Assembly: GCA_963695375.1 (NCBI GenBank)
Contig: OY968767.1
Location: 2,542,001-2,606,000, forward strand
Reading direction: 5' to 3'
Origin: JACCVL01 sp963695375
GTDB taxonomy: Bacteria; Actinomycetota; Actinomycetes; Propionibacteriales; Nocardioidaceae
DNA: 64,000 bases
Shown here: positions 54,033-64,000 of the stretch, in pieces
How positions within the stretch are numbered: the stretch's first letter is position 1
How the letters are laid out: the number at the start of each line of letters is the position of its first letter
The notes under the pieces: model-generated
What the model was told of the DNA's origin: nothing
Seen by the model: the letters and a program-made list of their open reading frames with translations, nothing else
Database searches by the model: none
Program-made: the position numbers and the translations under genes

Positions 54033-54195
54033 GACACGCCACCGTTCCCCGCCCCCGCAGTCCTGGCTCCATCCGACGCCCGCCCGCCCGACCGGTCAAG
54101 CGGAATGCCGGATACGGAACGAGATTTCCACCTGCGTAGAGGCCGTGGTGACGTTCGGTGACCCTGTCGTGGGCGGACTGCGGGATCCTGGCGTC

Positions 54196-54903
54196 GTGAC
54201 GCTGCTCGGCGAGGTCTGGGACCGGATCGCGGCTGTGCAGCCGCGACCGGACGACCGGGTGGTCGCCGGCGCCGCCCTCCTCGCCGCCTTGCTGGTGCTC
54301 GCACCCGGCGCCTGGCCGGTGACCCGGCACCTGGTGACCCTCGTGCACGAGGGTGCGCACGGGTTGGTGGCGCTGCTGACCGGCCGGCGACTGGCCGGCA
54401 TCCGGCTGCACTCGGACACTTCGGGGCTGACGGTCTCCCACGGTCGGCCGACAGGGCTCGGCATGGTGTTGACCGCGGCCGCCGGGTACGTCGGACCGGG
54501 CCTGCTCGGTCTGGCCGCCGCCGGGGTGCTCGGCCTCGGTCACGCTGTCGGTCTGCTGTGGGGGCTGCTCGCGCTGCTCGCGCTGCTGCTGGTGCAGATC
54601 CGCAACTGGTTCGGCCTGTGGTCGGTGCTGGTGAGCGGCGCCGTGGTCTTCGCCGTCTCCTGGTGGCTCCCGGCCGAGGCCCAGTCCGCGTTCGCCTACC
54701 TCGTCGCCTGGTTCCTCCTGCTCGCCGCACCCCGCCCGGTGGTCGAGCTGCAGTCGCGCCGCCGCCGGCACCGGACCCGGGACTCCGACGCCGACCAGCT
54801 GGCTCGGCTGACGCCGCTGCCGGGCACCGGCTGGGTGCTGTGCTTCCTGCTGGTCACCGTCGGCGCGCTGGTGCTCGGCGCCCGGGTGCTGCTGAGCGGC
54901 TGA
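54196..54903 (+). CDS. M50-family membrane metallopeptidase
   Basis: A 235-residue polytopic membrane protein with the zinc motif HEGAH (VTLVHEGAHGLVALLTGRRLAGIRLHSDTSG), as in a large actinobacterial M50-like family of unknown substrate. About six hydrophobic helices follow, including GYVGPGLLGLAAAGVLG. I choose the GTG at 54196 (VTLLGEVWDRI), which matches the usual family N-terminus; an upstream GTG at 54148 would add 16 residues. Confidence 0.88.
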   Translation: MTLLGEVWDRIAAVQPRPDDRVVAGAALLAALLVLAPGAWPVTRHLVTLVHEGAHGLVALLTGRRLAGIRLHSDTSGLTVSHGRPTGLGMVLTAAAGYVGPGLLGLAAAGVLGLGHAVGLLWGLLALLALLLVQIRNWFGLWSVLVSGAVVFAVSWWLPAEAQSAFAYLVAWFLLLAAPRPVVELQSRRRRHRTRDSDADQLARLTPLPGTGWVLCFLLVTVGALVLGARVLLSG

Positions 54904-54917
54904 CCACCGCGCCGGCC

Positions 54918-56303
54918 TCAGTCGGCCGGCGGGATGTTCTGGTTGTGGCGGAACACGTTGTCCGGGTCCCACACCTTCTTCAACGCCCGCAGCCGGGCGT
55001 ACTTCTCCGGACCGAACGCGGCGGCGACCCGGCCACTGCCCTCGTCGCCGATGAAGTTCAGGTAGGCCCGGCCGGTCGTCCACGGCTTCATCGCCTGCGC
55101 CATCGTGCGGGTGTGTGCGATGTTCGCCGCATCGCTGTCCGCGTCGGGCCACATCGACAGGTAGTGGACGTTCCACGGTGCGTGTCGCTCACCGAATGCG
55201 CTGGCGTCCTCGGGCATGCGGGCGATCGCGCCCCCACCGGGGACGACGATCACCTGGGACAGCGGCGACGGTGCCCGGGTCGCGAGACCGGCCAGCGTGT
55301 CGACCGCCTCGTCCGGGAGCTCGGCCAGGAAGTCGGCGGACCAGTAGTTGCGCATCCCGGTCGGATTGGCCTCGTCGATCAGCTGCTGCACCGCGACGTA
55401 CGGCATCGGCTGGACCATCGTGACCGCGGGCGGCCCGAACGACAGCAGCGGCTCCAGCACCCGCTGCCCGTCCTCCACCATCCCCGAGTAGCAGCAGATG
55501 ATCCCGACCGCGGGCTTGCCCCGTGCCGGCTCGGGCACGAACGGGGCCGGCGGCGCGGTCAGGAAGGCCAGCCCGGTGCCGACCTCGTCCGGGGCGTCCA
55601 GCATGAAGTCCCGCCAGTGCCGCATCACCGCGGCCGCCATCTCCCCTGGGTACATCACCATGCCGCCGAGGACCACCGGCCCGACCGGGTGCAGCCGCAG
55701 GGTGAACCGGGTCACGACGCCGAAGTTGCCACCGCCGCCGCGGAGCCCCCAGAACAAGTCGGGGTTCTCGGTCTCGGAGGCGGTCACGACCCGCCCGTCG
55801 GCGGTGACCACCTCAGCCTCGAGCAGGTTGTCGCAGGTGAAGCCGAGCGCACGCTCCAGCCAGCCGCTGCCGCTGCCGAGTGCGAGCCCACCGACGCCGG
55901 TGGTCGAGACCCTGCCACCGGTGACGGCCAGGCCGTGCTCCTGCGTGGCGGCGTCGATCTCGCCCCAGGTGAGACCGGCGTCGGCCACCAGCACCCGCGC
56001 GGTCGGGTCGACGAGCACGGTCTTCATGCCGCGCAGGTCGATGCACAGCCCGTTGTCGACCACCGCCGACCCCGTCACCCCGTGCCCGCCGCCGAGCACC
56101 GACACCGGGAGCCGGCGCTCCCGGGCCAGCTCGACCGCGGCCGCCACCCCGCCGGCGTCCCGGCAGCGCACGATCATCGCCGGGGACCGGTCGATCATGC
56201 CGTTGAACACCCGGCGGGCCTCGTCGTACCCCTCGTCGCCGGGGCGGAGGACGTCCCCCGGGCTCGAAGCGTCGGTGCTGGGCAGCGTGCTGACGTCAGC
56301 CAT
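54918..56303 (-). CDS. FAD-binding oxidoreductase (BBE-like), copy 2
   Basis: A 461-residue enzyme of the same superfamily as the gene at 5835-7241. It has LGGGHGVTGSAVVDNGLCIDLRGMK (FAD-attachment His), GGRVSTTGVGGLALGSGSGWLERALGFTCDNLL, and the C-terminal BBE block WTTGRAYLNFIGDEG...VWDPDNVFRHNQNI. The substrate is unknown. The ATG at 56303 has an AGAGGGG site; frames upstream of it lack resemblance. A 117-bp gap separates it from recD, with nothing recognisable in it. Confidence 0.88.
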   Translation of the reverse strand: MADVSTLPSTDASSPGDVLRPGDEGYDEARRVFNGMIDRSPAMIVRCRDAGGVAAAVELARERRLPVSVLGGGHGVTGSAVVDNGLCIDLRGMKTVLVDPTARVLVADAGLTWGEIDAATQEHGLAVTGGRVSTTGVGGLALGSGSGWLERALGFTCDNLLEAEVVTADGRVVTASETENPDLFWGLRGGGGNFGVVTRFTLRLHPVGPVVLGGMVMYPGEMAAAVMRHWRDFMLDAPDEVGTGLAFLTAPPAPFVPEPARGKPAVGIICCYSGMVEDGQRVLEPLLSFGPPAVTMVQPMPYVAVQQLIDEANPTGMRNYWSADFLAELPDEAVDTLAGLATRAPSPLSQVIVVPGGGAIARMPEDASAFGERHAPWNVHYLSMWPDADSDAANIAHTRTMAQAMKPWTTGRAYLNFIGDEGSGRVAAAFGPEKYARLRALKKVWDPDNVFRHNQNIPPAD

Positions 56304-56420
56304 CGGACAACCCCTCTGGTCGCGGTAGGTCCCGACGCAACTCCTCACGACCGGCCCTGTCCACCTCTTCCGGCAAACACACGGAATCTGCACCGGACAG
56401 GAGCGGACAAACCCGGCGGC

Positions 56421-58351
56421 TCAGCCGTTCCGGCCGCGGCGCAGGCCGCTGGCCCGGACGACGGGACGCAGCACGGCGGCGCGGACTGCTTCGGCGCTGC
56501 CGACCACCCGGACGTGCCGCTGGGCCCGGGTGACCGCGGTGTAGAGCAGCTCACGGGTGAGCACCCGGGACTCGGCCGGCGGCAGCAGCAGCGTGACCCG
56601 GCCGAACTGGCTGCCCTGAGCCCGATGCACGGTCATCGCGTGCACGGTCTGCACGGCGGACAACCGGTGCGGGCTGAGCAGCCATGGCCGGCCGCCACGG
56701 GCGAAGGCCACCAGCGGGCCGCGCCCTGCTCCGTCCACCACCACGCCGGTGTCGCCGTTGAACACCCCCACCTCGTAGTCGTTCGCCGTGACCAGCAACG
56801 GCCGACCGACATACCACTCCCCCTGCCGGTTCGACCCGCCCCCGGCCGGGTCGACCGCAGCGGCGACCCAGCGCTCGACCTCCGCGCTCCACCGGGCAAC
56901 GCCGTGCGAGCCGCGGCGGTGCGCACACAGCAGCCGGTGCCGTTCCAGCCCGGCGAGCGCGGTCCCCGCATCCCCCGCGTGGGCGGCGGTGCCCAGCTCG
57001 CGGGCGGCGTCGACCACGTCGGCACGCAGGCCGTCCAGGTGCTCCTCCCGGAGGGGGCTGCCCTCCGCGACATCCACGAACGACACCGCCGGCCCGCCGG
57101 CGCGCAGAATGGCCAGCACCCGCTCCGGGTCCGCGTCCTGCACCGCCGCCGCGAGCGCACCGATCTCGCGCCCGAACCGGTGCGGCGTGGTCAGCCGCAC
57201 CACGCCGTTCCGGAGCTCGTCGGCGGCGGGACCGACCGGCTCCGGCAGGTCGGCGGCCACCAGCTCGGCCAGCTCGGGAGGCGGCACCGCCGAGCCGGCC
57301 GGGGGGCGGGCGACCAGGTCGCCGAGCACCGCCCCCGCCTCCACCGAGGCCAGCTGGTCGGGATCGCCGACCAGCACCAGCCGGGTGTCCGGCCGCAGTG
57401 CGTCCAGCAACCGCGCCATCAGGGTCAGCGACACCATCGAGGTCTCGTCCACCACCACGACGTCGTACGGCAACCGGTTGTCCCGGTCGTGCCGGAACCT
57501 GCTGGTGCTCCCCGGCCGGCGCCCGAGCAGCCGGTGCAGCGTCGACGCCGCCAGCCCGGCGGGCGGCAGCCGCCCGGCGGCGACCGCGTCGTCCACCGCC
57601 TGCTGCAGCCGGGCCGCCGCCTTGCCGGTCGGTGCCGCCAGCGCGATCCGGGGTGCCGGCCCGGGCTGGGCCAGCAGCAGCTCGAGCAGCTTCGCGACGG
57701 TCGTCGTCTTGCCCGTCCCGGGGCCGCCGGCGAGCACCGTCAGCGACCGCACCGCCGCGGTGGCCGCCGCCAGTCGCTGCCGGTCCGGCGCCGGATCCCC
57801 GAACAGCCGGGCGAGACCGCTCCGCAGGGCAGGCAGGTCGACCGGTGCTCCGGTTCGCCCGGCCCGTTCGTCGAGCTGCCGGCGCACCAGCTCCTCCTGG
57901 CGCCAGTAGCGGTCGAGGTAGAGCAGCTCGCCGACCAGCCGCAGCGGTCGGTCCGGGTGCGCGTCCGGGCCGACCGCCACCAACGGACTGCCGGCGCATG
58001 CGGCCAACCAGTCCACGGGATCCGGCCAGGACAACAGGTCCGGCCCGGCTCTCCGGTCCGCCGGGGCCACCGCGGCCGCGGCCGAGCCGACTCGTCCTCG
58101 AGTGCCACCGAGTCGGCCACCTCTGGCAGCGGCACGCAGACCGAGCCCAGCCGCACCGCACGCACCGCGATCGCGACCGCGAGCAGCACCCGCTCGTCCT
58201 GCTCGCCGCCCAGCCGGGCCAACCGCTGCGCGACGTGCACATCGGCGGCCGCCAGCACCCCCGCCTGGTTGAACTCGCGCAGCAGCCCGGTCGCTCCGAG
58301 CGCCAGCCGGACGTCGGCCGGGTCGGGCTGCTCGGCGACGAGCGCGGTCAC
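56421..58351 (-). pseudogene. recD: recD, exodeoxyribonuclease V alpha subunit, apparent frameshift
   Basis: The N-terminal RecD region (VTALVAEQPDPADVRLALGATG... to ...CVPLPEVADSVALEDE) starts at GTG 58351, overlapping the recB stop by 4 bp. The helicase region (DLLSWPDPVDWLAACAG, P-loop GGPGTGKTTT, VDETSMVSL, VGDPDQLASV, AMTVHRAQGSQF, LYTAVTRAQ) continues to 56421 in a different frame. The two frames are offset by one base, and the switch must fall in the GC-rich stretch around 58060-58100. The whole fits one RecD of about 643 residues. Causes could be real mutation, an assembly error in GC-rich DNA, or recoding; I see no classical slippery heptamer. Confidence 0.85.
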
Positions 58352-61300
58352 CCGACACCTCCGGCGAGCAGGCGCGACAGCGCGGTGACCAGACCGGCCG
58401 GCGGCCGCCAGCCGAACACCCCGCACGGCGCCCCGTCCAGCACCGGTGTGGCCGGGCCGCACATGCCACGCAGGAACAGGTACAGGCCCCCGGCGAGGTG
58501 CCGGTCCGGGTCGTACCCGGGTTGCCGCCAGCGCAGGTAGCGGTGCAGCGCCACCAGGTAGAGCACCAGCTGCAGCGGGTAGTGCGCCGCCAGCATCGCG
58601 TCGGTGAGTGCCGCCGGTCGGTAGTGCCAGGCCGACAGCGGGCCGTCGGTCGCGGCGTCGGACCCGCCCCCGAGCCAGTTCGTCTTGTAGTCGGCGACCA
58701 GGTAGGCGGGCTCGCCGTCCGGGCCGCGAACCCGCAGCACCGCGTCCAGGCTGCCGACGAGGTAGCCGCGGAGCGTCTGGTCGTCGAGCGCGTCCAGCCG
58801 GGCCGGGTAGCCGGCGAAGCGGTCGTCCGCGGGCAGCTCGCGGCGCAGCAGGCCGGCGATCGCGCGCACGGTCGCGGCGGCGCGGGTCGGGTCGTCACCG
58901 CCAGCCAGCGGCAGCTCGAAGTCGAGCTCGGCCAGCCGGTCCGCCGGCGCGACGTCTCGCAGCCGCAGGCCGCCGGCGAGCGGGCCGAGCGGCGTCTCCA
59001 GCGCCGGCAGCAGCGCCGCTCCGAGCTCGCCGGGGTCGAGGCTGGAGCCGAGCCGCCGGTCCAGCACCTCCCGGCTGCGCAGCGCCAGCTCGGCGCCGAG
59101 GTCGACCGCCGCGGTGTCCACCCGCTCCAGGACCGAGTGCACGACGATGCCGAAGCCGGCGCCGGCGGGCAGCGCGTGCATCGGCGAGCGGACCTGGCGC
59201 AGCGGCTCGGCACCCTCCTCCTGGTCGGCGAGGGGGCCAGCTCCCGGTGCCCCCGGGTCGGTCTCGTCGTCGAGGACCGGCTCGGTGGGCTCGCTGGACA
59301 CCCCGGCCGGGCGCCGGTCGGCCTCGTGCGCCGACGCGGTCAACGCGGTGTACGACGTGCGTCGCCAGGCGGCGTCGAGCCGCCGGTCGAACACCGCGGC
59401 CGAGAGCGGCTCGGCGGCAGCGGCCGGAGGCCCCCAGCGTCCGGCCGGCCGCTCCGGCACCTCCTCGACCACAACGGCGGCTGCCGAGCCCGCCGCCAGC
59501 TCCGTGAGCCGCTGCCCGACCGACTCGTCGTCGGGGACCGGAACCCGGGCGGGCGGTTCCTGGCCGGCCTCGACCTCGCCGAACAGCAGCCGGTGCGTGG
59601 GCGAACAGGTCGTGTTGTGCGACGGCGCCCACCAGGTCACGACCTGGCACTGCGCCCGGGTCAGCGCGACGTACAGCAGCCGCAGGGTCTCCCCGGCATC
59701 CTCCGTCTCGTGCCGGTCCCGGTGCTCGGCGTACTGCGACCCGCCCGCCCCCCCGACGTCCAGCAGTCGGCGGCCGTCGACGTCGTGCAGCCGCAGCAGG
59801 TCCGGCGTCGACTGCTGCCAGCGGTCCCAGCCGAACGGCACGTAGACCACCGGGAACTGCAGCCCCTTGCTGCGGTGCACGGTGACCACCTGCACGGCGG
59901 CGGCGTCGGAGTCCAGGCGACGGGTGCGCTCCTCGGCGACGTCGTCACCGGAGCTGGCCACGGCGATCCGGCGCTGCAGCCACTCGACCAGGGCGGCCGT
60001 GCCGAGACCCTCGGCGACCGAGGTGGTGTGCATGGTCTCGGCGAGGTGCCGGAGATCGGTCAGCTGCCGCTCCCCGGCGGGGGTGGCCAGCAGCCGCGCG
60101 GGGAGCCCGGTCGCGAGCACCAGCTCGAGCAGCGCCGGGACGCCGCGGGCGGCCAACACGTCGGACCACTCGCGCAGCCTCGGCCCGAGCGTGTCCATCG
60201 CGTCGTCGCCGGCGGCCGCCAGCTCGGCCGCGCTCCAGCCGACGAAACTGCCGAGCGCCGCCGTCCGGGCCCGGACGGCGCGGTGCGGCTGCTCCAGCGC
60301 CTGCAGCAGGATCAGCCACTGGGTCGCCATCTCGGTGGCGAAGATGTTCACCGCGCCGGTGAGCACCGCGGGCACCGCGGCGTCGATCAGCGCGGCCCGC
60401 ACCAGGTCGGCCTGCTTGTTGGTGTGCACCAGCACGGCGACGTCCCCGGGGGCGACCGGACGGACGGCACCGGCCGTCGTGAGCCGGGTCGGCGCCGCCA
60501 ACAGTCCGGCCACGTCCGCGGCGACGTCCGCGGCGACCACGTCGCGCACCCGGTCCACCGGCGGGAGCTTGCCCGGGCGGGCCCCGAGCCGGTCCCGCCG
60601 CGCCACCCGCAGCCGCAGCGGCGCGTCGACCGGGGCGCCGGACAGCCGACGGTCCGGGTGGGCCGACTCGACCGGCCGGACGACGATGTCCGGATGCCCG
60701 AGGGCGGCGCCCCGGAAGATCCGGTCGAGGGCGCCGAGCAGCGCGGCGTCGCTGCGCTGGTTGCGCCCGAGGGTGGCGGTGTCCGACGCGTCGGCGACCG
60801 CGCCGAGGTAGGTGACGACGTCACCGCCGCGGAAGGCGTAGATCGCCTGCTTGGGGTCGCCGATCAGGATCATCGTGGTGCTGCCGGCGAAGGCCAGCCG
60901 GAGGATCTGCCACTGCACGGGGTCGGTGTCCTGGAACTCGTCGACCAGCACCACCCGGTAGCGGTCCCGGATCCGCGCCCGTGCGGCCGGGCCGGACACC
61001 GGGTCGGCCAGCGCGTCGCGCAACCGGGTCAGGAGGTCGTCGTAGTCGCGGAGCCGGCGCCGGCGCTTGCGTCGCTGCACCTCGGCCCGCGCCTCCCGGG
61101 CGATGCCCTCCCGCAGCGCCGGGATCGACCCCGGGTCGGCGTCGGTGGGCACCAGGGCGGCGTGCCGGTCGGCCACCGCCTGCCGGACGACGCGCACCGC
61201 GTCGCGGTAGCGGATCTGCGGTGGTTCCGCCGCCGGCCGGCCGTACCTGCGCACGTACAGGTCGTCGACGACCTCGACGACGAGGTCGTCGATGCTCTCG

Positions 61301-61746
61301 ACGAAGCTGCCGTCGGGCTCGAAGTCGCCGGCCACCCCGAGACCGGTGAGCATCTGCTGGCAGAAGCCGTGCGTGGTGGCGATCGTCGCCACATCGAAGT
61401 CGGCGAGCGCGGTCGCCAGCCGCCGGCGGCGCAGCGCCACCTCGTCGTCCGGCCCCGCGGCGAGGTGCCGGACCAGCGAGTCGCCGCCGGCACGGGCCGA
61501 GGGCGGGTCGGCCAGCCGGCGCTCGGTGTCCACCAGCCGCTCCCGCACCCGCTCCCGCAGCTCCTGGGTCGCCGCCCGGCCGAACGTCACGAGCATCAGC
61601 TCGCGGAGCTCGGCCCGTCCCTCGGCGACGTAGCGGGTGGCCAGCGCGGCGATCGTGAAGGTCTTGCCGGTTCCGGCGCTCGCCTCCAGCACGGTGGTGC
61701 CGGTGGGCAGCTCGCCGCAGACGTCGAAGGTGGGCATCGTGCTCAC
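58348..61746 (-). CDS. recB: Exodeoxyribonuclease V beta subunit
   Basis: A 1132-residue helicase-nuclease of the RecBCD double-strand-break repair complex. Walker A is EASAGTGKTFTIAAL (about 21-35), Walker B is VVLVDEFQDTDPVQW, and further UvrD-type motifs are GDPKQAIYAFRGGD, VTVHRSKGLQFPVV and LYVALTRAQ. The C-terminal nuclease domain has FGIVVHSVLE and the catalytic block LVADYKTNWLG. The GTG at 61746 overlaps the recC stop by 4 bp. The linker at about 785-880 is Ala/Pro/Glu-rich. Confidence 0.96.
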   Translation of the reverse strand: MSTMPTFDVCGELPTGTTVLEASAGTGKTFTIAALATRYVAEGRAELRELMLVTFGRAATQELRERVRERLVDTERRLADPPSARAGGDSLVRHLAAGPDDEVALRRRRLATALADFDVATIATTHGFCQQMLTGLGVAGDFEPDGSFVESIDDLVVEVVDDLYVRRYGRPAAEPPQIRYRDAVRVVRQAVADRHAALVPTDADPGSIPALREGIAREARAEVQRRKRRRRLRDYDDLLTRLRDALADPVSGPAARARIRDRYRVVLVDEFQDTDPVQWQILRLAFAGSTTMILIGDPKQAIYAFRGGDVVTYLGAVADASDTATLGRNQRSDAALLGALDRIFRGAALGHPDIVVRPVESAHPDRRLSGAPVDAPLRLRVARRDRLGARPGKLPPVDRVRDVVAADVAADVAGLLAAPTRLTTAGAVRPVAPGDVAVLVHTNKQADLVRAALIDAAVPAVLTGAVNIFATEMATQWLILLQALEQPHRAVRARTAALGSFVGWSAAELAAAGDDAMDTLGPRLREWSDVLAARGVPALLELVLATGLPARLLATPAGERQLTDLRHLAETMHTTSVAEGLGTAALVEWLQRRIAVASSGDDVAEERTRRLDSDAAAVQVVTVHRSKGLQFPVVYVPFGWDRWQQSTPDLLRLHDVDGRRLLDVGGAGGSQYAEHRDRHETEDAGETLRLLYVALTRAQCQVVTWWAPSHNTTCSPTHRLLFGEVEAGQEPPARVPVPDDESVGQRLTELAAGSAAAVVVEEVPERPAGRWGPPAAAAEPLSAAVFDRRLDAAWRRTSYTALTASAHEADRRPAGVSSEPTEPVLDDETDPGAPGAGPLADQEEGAEPLRQVRSPMHALPAGAGFGIVVHSVLERVDTAAVDLGAELALRSREVLDRRLGSSLDPGELGAALLPALETPLGPLAGGLRLRDVAPADRLAELDFELPLAGGDDPTRAAATVRAIAGLLRRELPADDRFAGYPARLDALDDQTLRGYLVGSLDAVLRVRGPDGEPAYLVADYKTNWLGGGSDAATDGPLSAWHYRPAALTDAMLAAHYPLQLVLYLVALHRYLRWRQPGYDPDRHLAGGLYLFLRGMCGPATPVLDGAPCGVFGWRPPAGLVTALSRLLAGGVG

Positions 61747-64000
61747 TGCCGGTGCACCGCCTCGGCGGCGAGCAGCGGGAACCAGAGCCGGCAGGACAGC
61801 GCGCCGAACAGTGACGTCTCGCCCACCGCGGCGCCGGGCAGCTGGTCCGCGTCGGACGCCCGCTGCGCCAGCACGGTGCCGAAGGTGGGCTGCGGGCCCC
61901 AGACGGTGCGGTAGTCCCGGTCGTCGAAGCCGTCGGCCCAGTTCCTGGCCGCCGACGCCCGCGCCTCGTCCTCGGTGTCCCCCCGGGCCCGCACCGTGGC
62001 GTAGGCGAGGGACGGGTCGAGCGGCAGCGGCAGCGGCTCGCAGAGTCCGCGGCGCCGGAGATCGACCAAGGTGTCGAGCACGGTGGCCGCTTCGGGCCCG
62101 GACGGTGCGTGCGCGACCGCGACCGCGACGGAGACGCCCGCGCCCGAGCGCCCGATCGTGACCGCGCGCCAGGACTCGTCCGGGCGCGCCACGGCCAGCG
62201 CGAGCAGCTGCGTCCAGGCCCGCACCCGGTGCTTGGCGGCCAGCCGGGAGTAGGTGGTGCGCAACACGGTGTTCCCGGACAGGGGGCCCACGCTGCCCGC
62301 GAGCCGGCAGCCGCTGGGCAGGGCCACGGAGAGGTCTGCGGTGGTCGGCGCACCCATGCGGTGCGGCGCGGCGGCCGCGATCAGCGGCTCGGCCGCGTCG
62401 ATCACCCCGGCCAGCAGCTCGCTGCCGAGCCTGCCCGGCGGCAGCTCGCCGCGCCGCCAGGCCGCTTCGCGGCAGCTGTCCACGCTCCCCCCGGCCAGCC
62501 GGTCGGTCACCCACCGGTCGCCGACGGCCCACTTCTGCAGCCCGTCGAGCTCGGCGTGCAGCGCGTCGTCCAGCTCCTCGCCCGGCTCCGGCACCGCCAC
62601 GCCGAGCCGCTGTCGGAGGAAGCCGCGCACGGGGTGCTCGAGGAACCGGATCAGCGGGTCCAGCTCCACGGTGTCCGTAGGCGCGGTCCGCGACGGCGGC
62701 GGCAGCGGGTCGGCGAGGAACGACGCCGGGGCGCGCCGCGGCCCGGCCGCGGCCCGGGCGCCGGCCAGCGCCGTCTGGTCGAAGCTGAACGGGGCCTGGT
62801 CCGGTCCGGCGGCCGTGAAGTTGCGCGGGTCGAACGGCTGCAGCGGGTGCCGGACCACCACCCGGTCCCGTACCGACGCGTCCACGGCGTCCAGCAGCTC
62901 GGCCAGCGGCACCGCCGGCGGCCGGACCGCGTTCGTGCGCTCGTCGGCGCCGGTGTAGAGGATGACGAGGTGCTCCTCGGCGGCGAGGACGGCGTCCAGC
63001 AGCAGCTGCCGATCCTCGCTGCGACGGTCCCGCTCCCCGACGAGCGGATCGCGAGCCAGCACGTCGTCGCCGTCCACCCCGGCACTGCGGGGGAAGACGC
63101 CGTCGTCCAGACCCAGCAGGCAGATCACCCGGTGCGGCACCGACCGCATCGGCACCATCGAGCACATCGTCAGGTTGCCCGTGCGGAAGCCGGCCCGGGT
63201 GGGCCGGCCCTGCAGCCGGTCCGCGAGCAGGGCCCGGACGTCGGCCAGCCGCAGCCGGACACCGGTCCGGCCGGTCGCGCCCGCCGCGACGTCGGCGAGC
63301 TCCCGGCGGGCCTGCGCGAGCTGCCACTCGTCCGCCGTTCCCACCGCGGTCAGGGTGTCGAGGGCCTCCGAGAGCGCCTCCAGCCACGCGGCCAGCGGCT
63401 GGCTGCCGGCGAGGCTGTCGAGCGCGGTCCCGAGCCGGGCGACGAGCTCGGCCAGCCGGCCGGCGAGGTCGACGTCGGTGCTGTCCACGTCGTCGAGCGG
63501 CAGCGCCAACCCGAGCCAGCGCAGGTCGTCCTCGGCCATCGTGACGCCGAGCAGCAGCCGGTCCAGACCGGCCTGCCAGGTGTTCTGCGGCACCGCTGCC
63601 AGCTGGTAGGGCGCCCGGTGCGCCGCATCGAGGCCCCAGCGCACGTTCGACCCGGCGACCCAGTCCCGGATCCGCTCGAGGTCGTCGTCGTCCAGCCGGA
63701 ACCGCCTGCGGACCGGTGCCAGCGCCGCCAGGTCCAGCACCTGGGAGGCGGTCACCCGGGCGTCGGCGAGCTCGAGCAGGCGGGCCATCGTGGCCAGCAG
63801 CGGGTTGGTCTGGCGCAGCGACCGGTCCGCCAGCCGCACCCGCAGCCGGTGGCCGGGGTGCTCGGCCGGATCGGCTGCCCGCTCGGCGGTGGTGCTGAGC
63901 CCGAACGTGGCCGAGATCAGCGGGGCGTAGGACTCGATGTCGGGACACATCACCAGCACGTCCCGCGGCTCCAGCGACGGGTCGGTCTGGAGCAACCCGA
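61743..64000 (-). CDS. recC: Exodeoxyribonuclease V gamma subunit, C-terminal part
   Basis: The gene continues beyond the right edge; about 752 residues are visible. Family segments include EPRDVLVMCPDIESYAPLI, GFRTGNLTMCSMVPMRSVP, ICLLGLDDGVFPR and FLEHPVRGFLRQRLGV. RecC holds the complex together and recognises Chi in the proteobacterial enzyme. Actinobacterial RecBCD has the same subunits, in the order recC-recB-recD as here. Confidence 0.95.
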   Translation of the reverse strand, partial: GLLQTDPSLEPRDVLVMCPDIESYAPLISATFGLSTTAERAADPAEHPGHRLRVRLADRSLRQTNPLLATMARLLELADARVTASQVLDLAALAPVRRRFRLDDDDLERIRDWVAGSNVRWGLDAAHRAPYQLAAVPQNTWQAGLDRLLLGVTMAEDDLRWLGLALPLDDVDSTDVDLAGRLAELVARLGTALDSLAGSQPLAAWLEALSEALDTLTAVGTADEWQLAQARRELADVAAGATGRTGVRLRLADVRALLADRLQGRPTRAGFRTGNLTMCSMVPMRSVPHRVICLLGLDDGVFPRSAGVDGDDVLARDPLVGERDRRSEDRQLLLDAVLAAEEHLVILYTGADERTNAVRPPAVPLAELLDAVDASVRDRVVVRHPLQPFDPRNFTAAGPDQAPFSFDQTALAGARAAAGPRRAPASFLADPLPPPSRTAPTDTVELDPLIRFLEHPVRGFLRQRLGVAVPEPGEELDDALHAELDGLQKWAVGDRWVTDRLAGGSVDSCREAAWRRGELPPGRLGSELLAGVIDAAEPLIAAAAPHRMGAPTTADLSVALPSGCRLAGSVGPLSGNTVLRTTYSRLAAKHRVRAWTQLLALAVARPDESWRAVTIGRSGAGVSVAVAVAHAPSGPEAATVLDTLVDLRRRGLCEPLPLPLDPSLAYATVRARGDTEDEARASAARNWADGFDDRDYRTVWGPQPTFGTVLAQRASDADQLPGAAVGETSLFGALSCRLWFPLLAAEAVHRQ

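Overview
The window is very GC-rich and its genes are packed tightly, mostly in operons with 1-10 bp overlaps and many GTG starts. The gene content (hemQ-hemG-hemE next to a DUF3000 gene and an RNase D gene, a LigD-type polymerase, actinobacterial RecBCD, a plant-type acyl-ACP desaturase, an MMPL transporter) points to a free-living soil-type actinomycete (Actinomycetota). The order hemQ, hemG, hemE, DUF3000, rnd matches the Rv2676c-Rv2681 neighbourhood of Mycobacterium tuberculosis as I remember it. I cannot name the genus. I see no rRNA, tRNA, CRISPR array, insertion sequence or prophage, and no gene-free stretch exceeds 300 bases.

Layout. 1-5.8 kb: end of treZ, an M24 metalloenzyme with DddP-like metal and catalytic residues, a tandem pair of secreted M43 zinc proteases each followed by the same perfect hairpin, a LigD-type primase-polymerase, and msrB. 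5.8-17.1 kb: an FAD oxidase, the coproheme-type heme genes, envelope lipoproteins, DUF3000, RNase D, a double GNAT protein and ribD. 17.1-31.8 kb: one 17-gene leftward operon for a high-affinity (group 1h, formerly group 5) [NiFe]-hydrogenase. It holds hypA, hypB, the small and large subunits, a NifU/Rieske-like protein, several conserved accessory proteins of unknown function, the maturation endopeptidase, two hypC genes, hypF, hypD and hypE. It should let the cell oxidise trace H2 in air.

32.4-39.6 kb: a rightward operon holding a membrane protein of unknown function, a DyP-type peroxidase, a cyclooxygenase/alpha-dioxygenase-like haem protein, a small conserved protein and a catalase-related haem protein. 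A convergent acyl-ACP desaturase overlaps its end. The combination resembles an oxylipin pathway (unsaturated fatty acid to hydroperoxide to rearranged or cleaved product) and is the most interesting part of the window.

39.7-56.3 kb: two paralogous secreted lytic transglycosylases with repeat-rich linkers, gluconate uptake and phosphorylation (gntP/gntK), a fused FAD/Fe-S 2-hydroxyacid dehydrogenase, carbamate kinase, an MMPL transporter, an M50-like membrane protease and a second FAD oxidase. 56.4-64.0 kb: recC (cut by the window edge), recB and recD as a leftward operon. The recD reading frame is broken by an apparent single-base shift near 58.09 kb.
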